Of a stretch of DNA of 64,000 nucleotides, positions 9,848 through 19,952 are shown piece by piece; the first letter of the stretch is position 1; the number at the start of each line of letters is the position of its first letter. The translations under genes and the position numbers were made by a program. The stretch is from Buxus sempervirens (taxonomy: Eukaryota; Streptophyta; Magnoliopsida; Buxales; Buxaceae). The stretch lies in assembly GCA_947561395.2 (NCBI GenBank), contig OX387190.1:12704858-12768857 (forward strand), read 5' to 3'. The notes beneath the pieces were generated by a model that was not told the origin of the DNA, did no database searches, and saw only the letters and a list, made by a program, of their open reading frames with translations.

Positions 9848-9992
9848 AATAACCGGTAACTCAGGCCGGTTAATAACAATTCTGTTCATATCCGGTATGT
9901 ATTTCCGGATACAAAGGCATATGCGTGTATCCGATTAGGGTGACCGGATACGATAAGGCATATTCTTATCCGGTATAGTATACCGGATACAT
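9848..9992. repeat. Second dyad array, in the leader
   Basis: Four dyads: TAACCGG...CCGGTTA, TATCCGG...CCGGATA, GTATCCG...CGGATAC and TTATCCGG...CCGGATAC. This is the same class and spacing as the U3 array, but about 1.5 kb downstream of the primer site. The first dyad has both arms changed together (TAACCGG/CCGGTTA). Counterparts are at 42941-43083 and 58888-59030. Confidence 0.8.
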
Positions 9993-10327
9993 TCAAAAAA
10001 TGCACAAATTGGCTGTTCAGCCCAAGTTTTCAGAATAAAATGCCTAAAACACTGTGGATAATCCTTAGGCACCCCGAAAAGAACATAAGAAATGTTCCCA
10101 AAAATAAAAAATTTCAAAAAAATACAAAATCAAAGAAAAAAAAACAAAAAAAAAGAATAAAATAAAATATTCTTTCAGGATTTAACCTAAGTTTGAAAAT
10201 CAAAGAGGAAACCAAGGTGTCATATTTTTTGACACCAACGCAACTCAAACATGTGTCAGTCAAACTTTTGAACTTGAAAACTGAGAAAATTCAGCAAATT
10301 TGAAAAACATATAAAAAAAAAAAAGAA

Positions 10328-10790
10328 ACCTTTGGTTGGTTATTTTATCAATCAAATCAAAACATTTGTGGGATACTTGGAAGCCCTAGAATATTCCAAG
10401 ACACCTTTGGTTGGTTATTTTTATCAATCAAATCAAAACATTTGTGGGATACTTGGAAGCCCTAGAATATTCCAAGACACCTTTGGTTGGTTATTTTTAT
10501 CAATCAAATCAAAACATTTGTGGGATACTTGGAAGCCCTAGAATATTCCAAGACACCTTTGGTTGGTTATTTTTATCAATCAAATCAAAACATTTGTGGG
10601 ACACTTGGAAGCCCTAGAATATTCCATGAAAACCTTGGTTGGTTATTTTTATCAATCAAATCAAAAAAAAAAAATTGGGACCCTTGGAAGCCCTAGAATA
10701 TTCCATGAAAACCTTGGTTGGTTATTTTTATCAATCAAATCAAAAAATTTGGGACCCTTGGAAGCCCTAGAATATTCCAACACAAAATCA
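10328..10790 (+). repeat. 76-bp tandem repeats before gag
   Basis: About six copies of a 76-bp unit containing 'ggttggttatttttatcaat' and a hairpin CTTGGAA...TTCCAAG. The later copies are shortened in the A-rich part. Copies are also present at 42100-42705 (minus) and 59325-59975. The period is not a multiple of three, and the short frames through it are not coding. Confidence 0.85.
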
Positions 10791-10993
10791 AAACAACAAA
10801 AAACAAAAAAAAAAAACAACAAAATTTGGACTGGTGTTCACCTGACCTATCTGTCTACATTTATAGGGGTGTGGTTCAAATTAAATGGAAGCTGACTTGT
10901 GTCTTTGTTTTTCTTATCTCAAGTACATTTACTTGCAACCCAGGTACATTACTTGCAATCATTGCTCCCGTGACCAGATCCAAAGGCAGAGCT

Positions 10994-13063
10994 ATGAACA
11001 CTGAAGAGAACCAAGCCCAAGCCACCGTACCCGCTCAAGACTTTGCTCAGCTGCAGGAGCAAGTGGCTGGTCTGGCCAAGATGCTGGGAGACCTACTGGC
11101 GGCTCAGGCCCAACAGGCCCAGGCCCAAAACCAAGCATCGACTTCCCATCAAGCACCACCACCTCAGGCCTACATTCCGCCTCCGGCTCAACCCATGCCT
11201 GAGCCCATTTCTGAACCAGTCCCTGAACCCATTCTGATCAGGGAAAATAAAGCAGAATCCGAGAAAGAACTGGAGAAGGAAAAAGCCAGGGAAGAAACTG
11301 AAAGGAAAATGCTGCTCAGGATAGAAAGGATCTAGGAAGAACTGAAAGAGGTGAAAGGGGGAAATAGCTATGGAGGCACCACTTTCGAGGATCTGTGCAT
11401 GTATCCTGACGTATGTCTACCGGCCAAGTTCAAGTGCCCGGACTTCGACAAGTTCGACGGCACAGGTTGCCCTATGAGCCATTTGAAACTATACTGTGGG
11501 GCTTTGTGCCAGTTTGGTCGGGATGATGGCATACTGATTCAACTCTTTCAGAGGAGTTTGACAGGATCGGCTCTTAGGTGGTTTACCACAGTTGATCATG
11601 GGAAGATTAGAGGATGGAAGGACCTGGCAGACACCTTCTTAGACCAATACAAATTTAACTCGGAGATCGTGCCAGACCGGTACGACATTATAAGGATGAG
11701 CAAGGGCAAAGATGAATATGTGCGGCAATATTCCAAGAGGTGGAGAGAGGCTGCCTCTCAGGTCAGGCCGCCTATGCAGGAACCGGAAATGATCTCAACG
11801 TTCATGGGTACACTGGGGCAGCCTTTCTACAATCATCTGGTGGGTCAGATTACCACCAATTTTGCAGCCCTGGTGCAGGTGGTAGACCGGATTGAGGATG
11901 GGATCAAATCTGGCAAGATAATTGATTATTCCGCCATGATAAGTCAACAAGACTCCACTCATAACAAGGGAAATGGTAATGGAAAGAAAAAATCTGAGGA
12001 AATGAGAGAAGCAGAGGTGAATATGGTGCAGCTTCCCAAGGGACCCGTTCAAATCAATGCCCATCCAGTTCCTTTGCTGCCTATCCAAATTAATGTCCCT
12101 TCTGCACAGCATGTGAAGGAGGAAACAGAAGTAAGGAAGAGAAGGGAGTTTTCAAAACTACCTATGAGACCATCTGAACTTTTGCCTACCCTACTTCAAA
12201 AGGGTTATGTGACTTTGAGGTTGCCAAATCCTCATGCAAGCAAGGGGAAGGGTTATGATCCATCTGCAATCTGTGAGTATCATATGAGCACTCCAGGGCA
12301 TACCACAGATCGTTGCTTGGCCCTAAAACATGCAATTCAGGATTTGCTGGATAATAACTCTTTATCATTCAATTCAGTCACACCCACTCCTCCTCCCACC
12401 AGCAACAATGGGGCAATCAGCTCAAATGCAATAGGGTCAATTTTTTCAGGAAAAAGAATATTTGACCCTTCTCAACTTATTGCTCCGGTTGGTACCACAG
12501 TCCAGGTTTATTTTGAAAAAGAAGATGAAGGGGGCCATGTGGAGAAAGAGACTCACACAGGGGCAGATTTTAAGCCGAAGGTGAAAGAAAATGAAATGAC
12601 AGGTGAAAGGGCAAAGGAGGTGCAAACAATTCCATTTGAGCAGTTTGAGCAAACAAGTGGCCTAGCACGGGATGTTGAACAAGAAGTCAGTATGGACGAT
12701 AATGATTGGCTGAAGGGTATGGAACCACTCTTCATACAAGAAGGAAATGAAGTAGAGGTAATTGAAGAGGGAGAATCCCAAGAAAAGAAAGAAGAAAATT
12801 TAAATGAAAAGATTGAGGCCAAGTTTAAGCTTCCATTGATTGACTGGGTTGCTATCCAGATTCCACATCAAGGAATATCACTTCTTTCAGAAACTGAGCA
12901 CAATACCCCAGAGAAGGGGATCATCCCAAATCATGAAAAGAGAAACTTGGCTCACTTAGCAGCAGAAAGAAATTGTCTGAAAAAGAAAGAAAAGCTAGCT
13001 TTTGCTTTTGAGAACAGGGGCAATTTTCAAATTCCTTTGTTCTCTGAAAAGAAACCCCCTTAA
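10994..13063 (+). pseudogene. gag of element 1, with a divergent C-terminal extension
   Basis: From ATG 10994 (MNTEENQAQATVPAQDFAQL) it parallels gag of element 3: a Gln/Ala/Pro-rich N-terminus, the capsid-like core (CPDFDKFDGTGCP, then a Leu/Trp-rich region up to NFAALVQVVDRIE), a Cys/His knuckle-like motif (CEYHMSTPGHTTDRC), and FDPSQLIAPVGTTVQV. After about 12510 it departs from the autonomous copies. Instead of the protease there is an acidic, Lys/Glu-rich tail of about 180 residues unique to this element. It would encode the structural protein of a virus-like particle. It is decayed, with about one interruption. Confidence 0.75.
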
Positions 13064-16037
13064 GAAGAATGCACATTTCCTGAGGATCCTAAGGAGCCTT
13101 GTTCTCAGGAAGTGATTTCAACAAAGGCTCTTTAAAAAAAAAAGAAAAAAAAAAAGAGAGTTTTCCTTTAAGATTTTTGTTAAAAAAAAAAAGATTTTCC
13201 CCTTTAACATTTTTCTAAAAAAAAAAAAAAGGTTTTCAACAAGGTCCTGTTTTACTTATGAGTCATATCTCTCATTGAATTTCATTAAGTTGAATATGAC
13301 TTCGACATTGGGCTCAATTTTGAGACTGAAAGCGAAGAAAAAGACATTTTATATGAAAATTCAAATTTTTTTAAGTGTCATGAGAAGAATATTTCTGCAA
13401 AATTTTGAAGTGACCAATCTTATGGACTTTAGAACCAAAGATGACCCGAAGTTTTCACTTGAAAGCAGCAAGTACAAAGATTTATTTCATAAAAATACAG
13501 AGAGGATCGCATCACTTGCTCATCAAGGAAAAGCAGATGGAGAAGAAACTGAAAGATGAAATTTTTGCATTTGAAGATGACTCCTAGTTTGCACTCTCCA
13601 TCGGAAAATATGGAAAGATTTGGATGGCGATTTAAGAGGCTGATCCGATGAGAAGGATGTTTTATGGTTGAAATTTTATCTTCCCAGGTGGCGGTGAGCA
13701 AAAAAAAAAAACAAAAAGAAAAAGAAAAATCCTGAGCCAGTCATGTAGTACAACTCTGTCAAGTCTAAAAATTCAAACTTTTCTTAAAATGATAAGAGGC
13801 CTTTCTTTCTTATATCCCCAAAATTTTTGAAATCCCTAGTTAGACTCTTTGAGCTTGATAAATTTTCCAAGTAACCTAAACTGAGAATTGCAACCCCACA
13901 CTGGGGCAAATTTATTAAGGCATAAAAAAGAAAAGAATGAAGGGAAAAGAGAAGGGGGGCATTATTGAAGTTCAAAAGGGATTTTGAAGATATTTTCAAA
14001 AAATGGGGCAAAGAAATGAAAAAAAAGAGGGAAGAAAGAAGAAAAACAAATCATCAAATGCTATATCTTCAAAATTGTGAAGGGAAGAATGAAAAAAGAA
14101 GTTCAATAATGGGAAATAAGTTTTAAATGAAGAAATCAAAGTGGGTGAAGAACTTCATTACTGGGGGCAATTTTGTATTCATTCCAAGGGAAGAAATGCC
14201 TTAAAAATTGCAATTTCAGTTAACCCATTATATCATATGGTATTTGAGCCTTTTATTCCTTTTCTTTCTAAACAAACACCAAGCCTTCATTTCGTCCCAT
14301 CCATAAGTCCTCTTTGATTAAGAAATTTTGAATTAAGGCGGTTTTAACTACATAGCTGCTGATGATGAAGGATTAAAAACAAAAAAACAAAAAAAAACGA
14401 AAAGAGAAAAATGGAGAAAATGTAGTGAAAATGTAGTGAAAACCTAGAAGGGCGCTACATGGCAAATAATCAGCTATCTACAAGAAGGAAATTGTCAGTG
14501 AGAAAAATCCAGAATTGGCATAGATCCAGGTGAAATCCTCAGGTTGGTGGTTATTTTTCACTCTTCAAGTGATTGAGGAAAGTCTTCTTTTCAAGATTGA
14601 AGCAAAACATAATCAGAGCTATGGTATAAAGCATTTGTGAAGAAGTTGATGGCCATCAAAATTGCCATTAGGAAATTATTGCTGAAGTTGAAGTCATAAA
14701 TTCTCATATCATGGATACAATGGAGAAACAATTGTTCTTCAATTGGAGGAAGGAAAATGTCTTTCTAGACTGGGGCAAAATAGTCAGATTGAAAGAGTCG
14801 GCATATCTGGAGCATCCAATGACAAGCCGATGGTCATGGGAATGATTCTAAAGGTTCTGAAGGCTTATTTTGGTCTTTCTTCATTTTTTGAAATAATCTT
14901 CTCATTATTCAACTTGATTTTAATTCTTTTGGATTATATGCTAATAAGTGATTGGATCATTTTTCAAAAAAAAAAACAAAAAACAAAAAAACTCATAAAG
15001 CAAAAAACTATATTTTTGGCCTATGATGAGCATCTATGTCTTTTCATAAAAACATTGGTTTTGCAAGCATTAGAGAATTCTGAGGCCACTAGTATAAAAC
15101 CTATTTTTGTATTTGCATTCCTTTATAAGGGTTTCTTTTTGCAAAGGTTAAAAAAAGAAAAAAAAGAAGAAAGAGAAAAAGAGAAAAAAAAGAAAGAAAA
15201 AAAAGAAAAAAAAAAGGAAAAAAAGAGGATCATCTCTGCTGAGGGGCAAATACTACTTCAAGCAATCAAAACTGGGGCATGCTCAGCGCCTTTCCCTCTG
15301 GGTTTTCATTGGAATAAATTACAGCATCTGGAAGAAGCAGTCAGGCTTTAGTCTTTGGATTTGAAAAAAGAAGCTTTGAAGCAGTTGCATGTTTTCTTCT
15401 TTAAACAAAGGTTTCTAATTCTGAAGAAGGATTTTACTGGAGCAGTAAGAAGGCATGAATGAGAGGTCATGGGTGGTAAGGGCATGAGGTTAGATCAACA
15501 GATCATGATTTTCAAATCCATCAATCAAGAAGAGGCAGTCACTTGGGCAGTTGAGAAGCATAAAGGCAGGCTATGGGCAGCAATGGCACATACATCCTTA
15601 TTGAGAGAGCAAGAAGAGGAAGAAGCAAAGGCAAGTTGCAGAATATTCAAGCACAGGTTTGGGTATCAAATGGCACCCAGGTAAATCAAATAAGAAAATC
15701 AATCAGGAAAATTCAATAAAATATTTCCTTCCTTATTGTTGAAAAACATCAAAAGCAATTGAGTTTGCAGAGGTCAATTTTAAATCCACATTCTTTTCAA
15801 AATTTTCTTGTCTCAGATTTCTTTTCATAGCCACGAGAGCTCAAAGAAATCTGAGATAAGGAAGAGACGCCACCCCGTCAGACTATACACAGCAGGGGTT
15901 TCATTGGCTATCTTCAAATCCATGTTTTTTATCACTCATTTGTTTGACCAAAGCAAGTTCAATTAATGAGGTGTCTTTTAACCGTGCAATTTTGAGTTGT
16001 GTCTATTCTTTGCTGTTCATTGTGCTACAACTCCAGC
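13064..16037 (+). other. Coding-poor 3' region of element 1
   Basis: A- and purine-rich sequence with several poly-A runs and a (GAAAAA)-like tract at about 15147-15230. Long frames here (for example 14743-15351) are low-complexity and unlikely to be genes. The block 14995-15125 matches the minus strand of 19095-19225, in the 3' region of element 2, so part of it is a shared Ogre-type 3' segment. No pol remnants were seen. Confidence 0.6.
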
Positions 16038-16050
16038 AAAGAGGGGCAGT
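16038..16050 (+). promoter_or_regulatory. Polypurine tract
   Basis: AAAGAGGGGCAGT directly precedes the 3' LTR start TGTAGACACC, the expected place for plus-strand priming. Confidence 0.6.
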
Positions 16051-18820
16051 TGTAGACACCCCAAAATTGCACGATTTTTGATAAATCTTGAAGGAGAGAA
16101 ATATTTTATTGGAATTTCCAATTCTTTGCATTGGGTTTGAGATACTTAACCCATTTGAATCCAAAACGGAAAAGTAAAATGCCCGAATTCAATCTTTTGT
16201 GCAAAGTCAAGCTTTTTCCGGTTGAATTTTGTTGACTTTTGACCCCAGAAAATGAAATATTTTTTAAAGCCAGATTTCAAGATAATTTTTCCCGGTAATC
16301 AGGTTTTTAGCCATGTTATTGCATAAAAGAATTTTTTGAGATTTTAAATCTTGACGAATACCTTGGTTTTAACATATTGAACCTTTTTTCCAGACCTGAA
16401 AAATCGGAATTTTGCCTAGAACTGGAAAGTTGACTTTTTATTCACTTGGAATTTGGGTTTGGAACTATTTTTAATGGATTCAAATGGGGGGTGTTTGCTT
16501 ATTTACATGTAATATCTTAAGTAAATGGAGATTAAAAAATACGAGGACATTTACTTAAACGATATTACATGTAAATAAGTATTGCCTGTGTTAAAATTTG
16601 GAAAAAAGGCTTTTTTCCTTGTATCCGGCAACTCAGGCCGGATACAAGTACTTTCCTTTGTATCCGGTCTCAAGTGCCGGATACAAGGAGCCTTTAGGGT
16701 ATCCGGCATCATAGGCCGGATACATTAAAGCTCTAGTGTATCCGGCCTGATATGCCGGATACATTAGTTTTGCTCAAAAATTAGGGTTTTCCGAGAGAAA
16801 TCACTTTTTACCATCATGTCCCTCATTAAATGAGGGGAAATCTCAGAAACAGCCTTAGGGTTAAGGTTGGAGGGTTCTAGACATTAAATTGTGTCTACCA
16901 ACAACCCTAGCCTTTGCCTATAAATAGGAGACTCCTCCTTAAGCAAAAGGACACAACTCTTGTTTTGAATTCTCGCAAAGAAGAACTCCAAGAGAAGAAG
17001 AAAACCGCTGCGGAATCGCCTCCAGAACTCAGGTAAGCCTCAACTTTTCCTTTTATTTTCTGTCTTTACATTCCTAGATCTAGATCTCTTCTTCTACCTT
17101 TCTGTAGTGTAAAGCCTTGTTTGTATGTGTGGAAATCCTTCCCCGGCTCAAAGTATCTCAAAACTCCCCTAGCCGTAAAACGTGAAGGCGGATCTAGGAG
17201 AAACGAGACTGGGGATTGACCCTAGTGCTAGAACCCATGTAGCGTAAGGCTTTTGAATGATTGAAAACCGTTCTATAATCAAAGTACCCTTGATTATTTC
17301 GAAGATCCGTGTTTAACGGGGAGAGAGAACAGAGGGAAACGATAATGGAACGGAACCCTAGGCTATGCTAGAACCTATTTTGTTGAATCTATATGCATGT
17401 TGTATTGATCTTGCTTGGTTTTTCACTTTTGCACACATGTTACACTTTTTTGGTGAATAGGCTCACATTTGGGGATTTATTACATTCATTGTGATAAATC
17501 TCCAATAAATGGCCTCAATCAAATTCTGGAGTATTTTAAAATGTTTTTCAAAGGTTTTGGATTCATCTCACACAGATCACACACATTTTATTAATTTTCG
17601 GATTTGGTTTTCTTCAAAAGTGGCTTAGCTTGACAGCACCTGTACCCTTACTTCAAACGCCCATAACTTCATCATCCGGATGAATTTTGGGGCGATTCTA
17701 GAACCATGGGAAAGGTGAGGCTGTCTAGTTTATGTCCACCAAATTTCATGAATTTCTATCAAGCGGATTTTTGACACCTCTCTGTCGAAGTTAAATGGAT
17801 AGTTCAGGTTCAAATACAGAACTTGTCACTTCGACGGACCACCATGTGTTCGTTTTAAGTCCGATTCGAGTGATTTTTGTTTCTAAGTATTCCTTTATGA
17901 GTATATTTTCAAATCCAGTTGGTTTCATAATTTTTGGATTCCATTTGAATTATTGGTAGCCGATTTACTCAGAACTGTTCATTTGTACTTTTCTGGGTAA
18001 ATCTGTGATCTTCGGGGCCTGTTCGGGAGACCACCCAAGGCACATCCGAAGGGAATTTTGTATGAGGCTAGTTTCTGTTGAAAGATGGCCATACAGACTT
18101 CAATCACACCAAATTTCGTGGATTTTTATGTAGTGGAGTTTTCTAGACAATTTTCCAAAGTTGCCCACTTATCACTTTTAAAAATCCCCAGCAGCAACTT
18201 CAAAGGAGCATAACTCCTAGGATTTTTATCAGAATGGATTGAAATTTTGCATGAGACTCTCATTTACCCTAATCTTTCAAATGGATTTGGTTTGGTTCAA
18301 TTTAAAATGATATTTGAATGATTTCAAGGCAAGTGGCATACTTTTTACTGAATTTTCCGGATTTGATTCAACTTTGTTTTTGAGCAACTTGTGCTTTGAT
18401 TTCCATTTTTTGAGATATTCCAGAAATGATATTGACATAAGAGAGGATCTAAAACCCATTTAGATCTTCATGTGAAAATATCATACATTGTTCCTTTTTC
18501 AAGGTTTTCTATGATTTTAGCAAGCTTTCTATTTTTGCATGAACATACACTTGGCAACCACTTCGTGTGGATGAATGGGGGTGCCTAACACCTTCCCCCG
18601 TTCATAATCTAATCCCCTTACCCATCTCTGGATTTGATTTTCAAGTAGGGTTATTTTTATCCTAGAATGTTTCTTTTGGCTATTTTTGCTTATTTTTGAA
18701 TTCTTTGGTGTCCATTCTCACCCCAAAATCATGAATGGTGGTGACTCTCCCAATTTTTGCGATGAGCCCGTGTGTTGACGGAGGGATGATCATTCCTGTG
18801 ATTTTTTCCCATGTCTCATA
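16051..18820 (+). repeat. 3' LTR of element 1
   Basis: 2,770 bp, same start motif and layout as the 5' LTR: dyads 16621-16763, TATAAATA 16918-16925, donor after 17032. Its R and early U5 are closer to the LTR of element 3 (55498 onward) than to its own 5' LTR, while a tract of about 300 bp in U3 (about 16260-16560) is nearly identical to 5765-6060. Confidence 0.88.
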
Positions 18821-19015
18821 GCCGCTTTGAAGTCCGAGGAGCAGAAGCACTAGGATGCTTTAGCTAGCCTTAGGAGCATGAGGATCAGGCAGATTCTTTC
18901 AGATGAGGTCATTTCCTTCTTGAGTGATCCCACTGCAGAGGGGGCTTCTGGAGTTATTGCATCTCAGGCAGCTTGGATTCGGGAGCTCGAGGAGCGGCTA
19001 GGGGATAGAGACTAG
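18821..19015 (+). pseudogene. Extra ORF of element 2, right part (coiled-coil-like C-terminus)
   Basis: Immediately after element 1 the plus strand resumes coding-like sequence of the same character as 5400-5575: charged and helix-prone (LKSEEQKH, then AWIRELEERLGDRD), ending at a stop near 19015. With 4126-5575 it forms the two sides of the site where element 1 inserted. It is decayed, with about one further interruption. It converges on the minus-strand pol of element 2 that ends at 19953. Confidence 0.5.
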
Positions 19016-19952
19016 CCTTCCTTCCTGAACATTTTTTTTTTTCATACCTTTGTATCAAAGCAAACTCCAATAGTGGAAAGACAAAGGATTTTATTCAAAA
19101 ATAAGTTTTTATATTATTGGCCTCATAATGCTCAGATGCTTGTAAAACAAAGGTTTTATGAAAAGTATTTGATTTCTCATCACTGGCCAAAGTATAGTTT
19201 TTCTTTTTTTTTATTTTTTTTATTTTATTAAATTTGGTCCATACACTTAATGGAATTAAAAACCAGGTTAAATAATGAAAAGGATAATCCAAGTAATAAG
19301 GAGGGATCAAATCTGTCTATCTTAGGACCTTTAGAGTCATCCCCAAATGCTTTTTCTTCCAAAACTGACCCCATTGTTCTCGATCTACTCAGTCTCAATA
19401 TTTATGCTGATTTTACTTCAAGCTTAGATCTCCATGATCAACTCAACCACTGATTTTTCTTTTTATTCTTTCTTTTCTTCTTGCCAATATTGCCCTAAGC
19501 GCCAGTTACGGTTTTCACTAGGGCTGGCTTCTGCATTCCGTCATCCCCAATCTCACTCTGAAATTTGAATGAACCTACTAAGATCATCGAGGGCTTAGAA
19601 ATAGGACGAAACAAAGGCTAGGCTTGGTTTATGAAAGAAAAGGTATTAAAGGCTAAAAAATTTTCAAATGTGGAAATAGGTCAACCGGACTTACAGTCAT
19701 GATGAATTTAATCCTTTTTCCCCAAATTGCATTCTTTGCCTCTCTTTTCACACTAGGCTTTCATTTGCCATTTTTCTTTGCTTTTTCTCTCTTTTTCTCT
19801 TTTTTTTTTCTTATTTTTGCCCCAATATAAGATTGTAAGTTCTGTTTAGGTTTATCAAAGAAACGAACCGGCTCAACTTGGCTAGACTAGGGATTAAAAT
19901 TTTGAAGGAAATAAAGAAAGATGGCATCGGATCATTTCCTAATAATGTTCAA
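19016..19952 (-). other. Noncoding 3' region of element 2
   Basis: Sits between the end of pol (minus) and the end of the extra ORF (plus). AT-rich with several T/A runs. The minus strand of 19095-19225 matches 14995-15125 of element 1. No LTR is seen here, so the element continues past the extra ORF. No gene is supported. Confidence 0.5.

Larger units (their letters stand above)
8356..10993 (+). other. Untranslated leader of element 1
   Basis: 2.6 kb without a credible gene. It holds about three imperfect copies of a roughly 140-bp unit (8658-9075, with 'ttcaagcatgtttt' and 'atcatgtcaagtagt'), a dyad array (9848-9992), A-rich sequence, 76-bp tandem repeats (10328-10790), and a splice acceptor candidate at 10923. 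The layout is the same in elements 2 and 3. Confidence 0.75.
5576..18820 (+). mobile_element. Element 1: non-autonomous Ogre-type retrotransposon (gag only)
   Basis: Bounded by two same-orientation LTRs (5576-8333 and 16051-18820) that start TGTAGACACCCC and end ATGTCTCACA or a close variant. The order is LTR, tRNA-Arg-like primer site, 2.6-kb leader, gag, a 3-kb coding-poor region, purine tract, LTR. No protease, reverse transcriptase, RNase H or integrase is present, so it must have relied on relatives such as elements 2 and 3 in trans. It sits inside the extra ORF of element 2. The LTRs differ by several percent over most of their length, suggesting an insertion a few million years old, though one tract is nearly identical. 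Flanks CGTCT and GCCGC do not form a visible target duplication. Confidence 0.85.

Noticed and set aside
10332-10895. Overlapping 68-110-codon frames with near-identical products
   Set aside because: They are readings of the 76-bp noncoding tandem repeat in shifting frames; the period is not a multiple of three and there is no coding signature.
14743-15351. 202-codon frame in element 1
   Set aside because: Low-complexity Lys/Glu runs from poly-purine DNA, no recognisable domain, and part of the DNA is a noncoding block shared with element 2.
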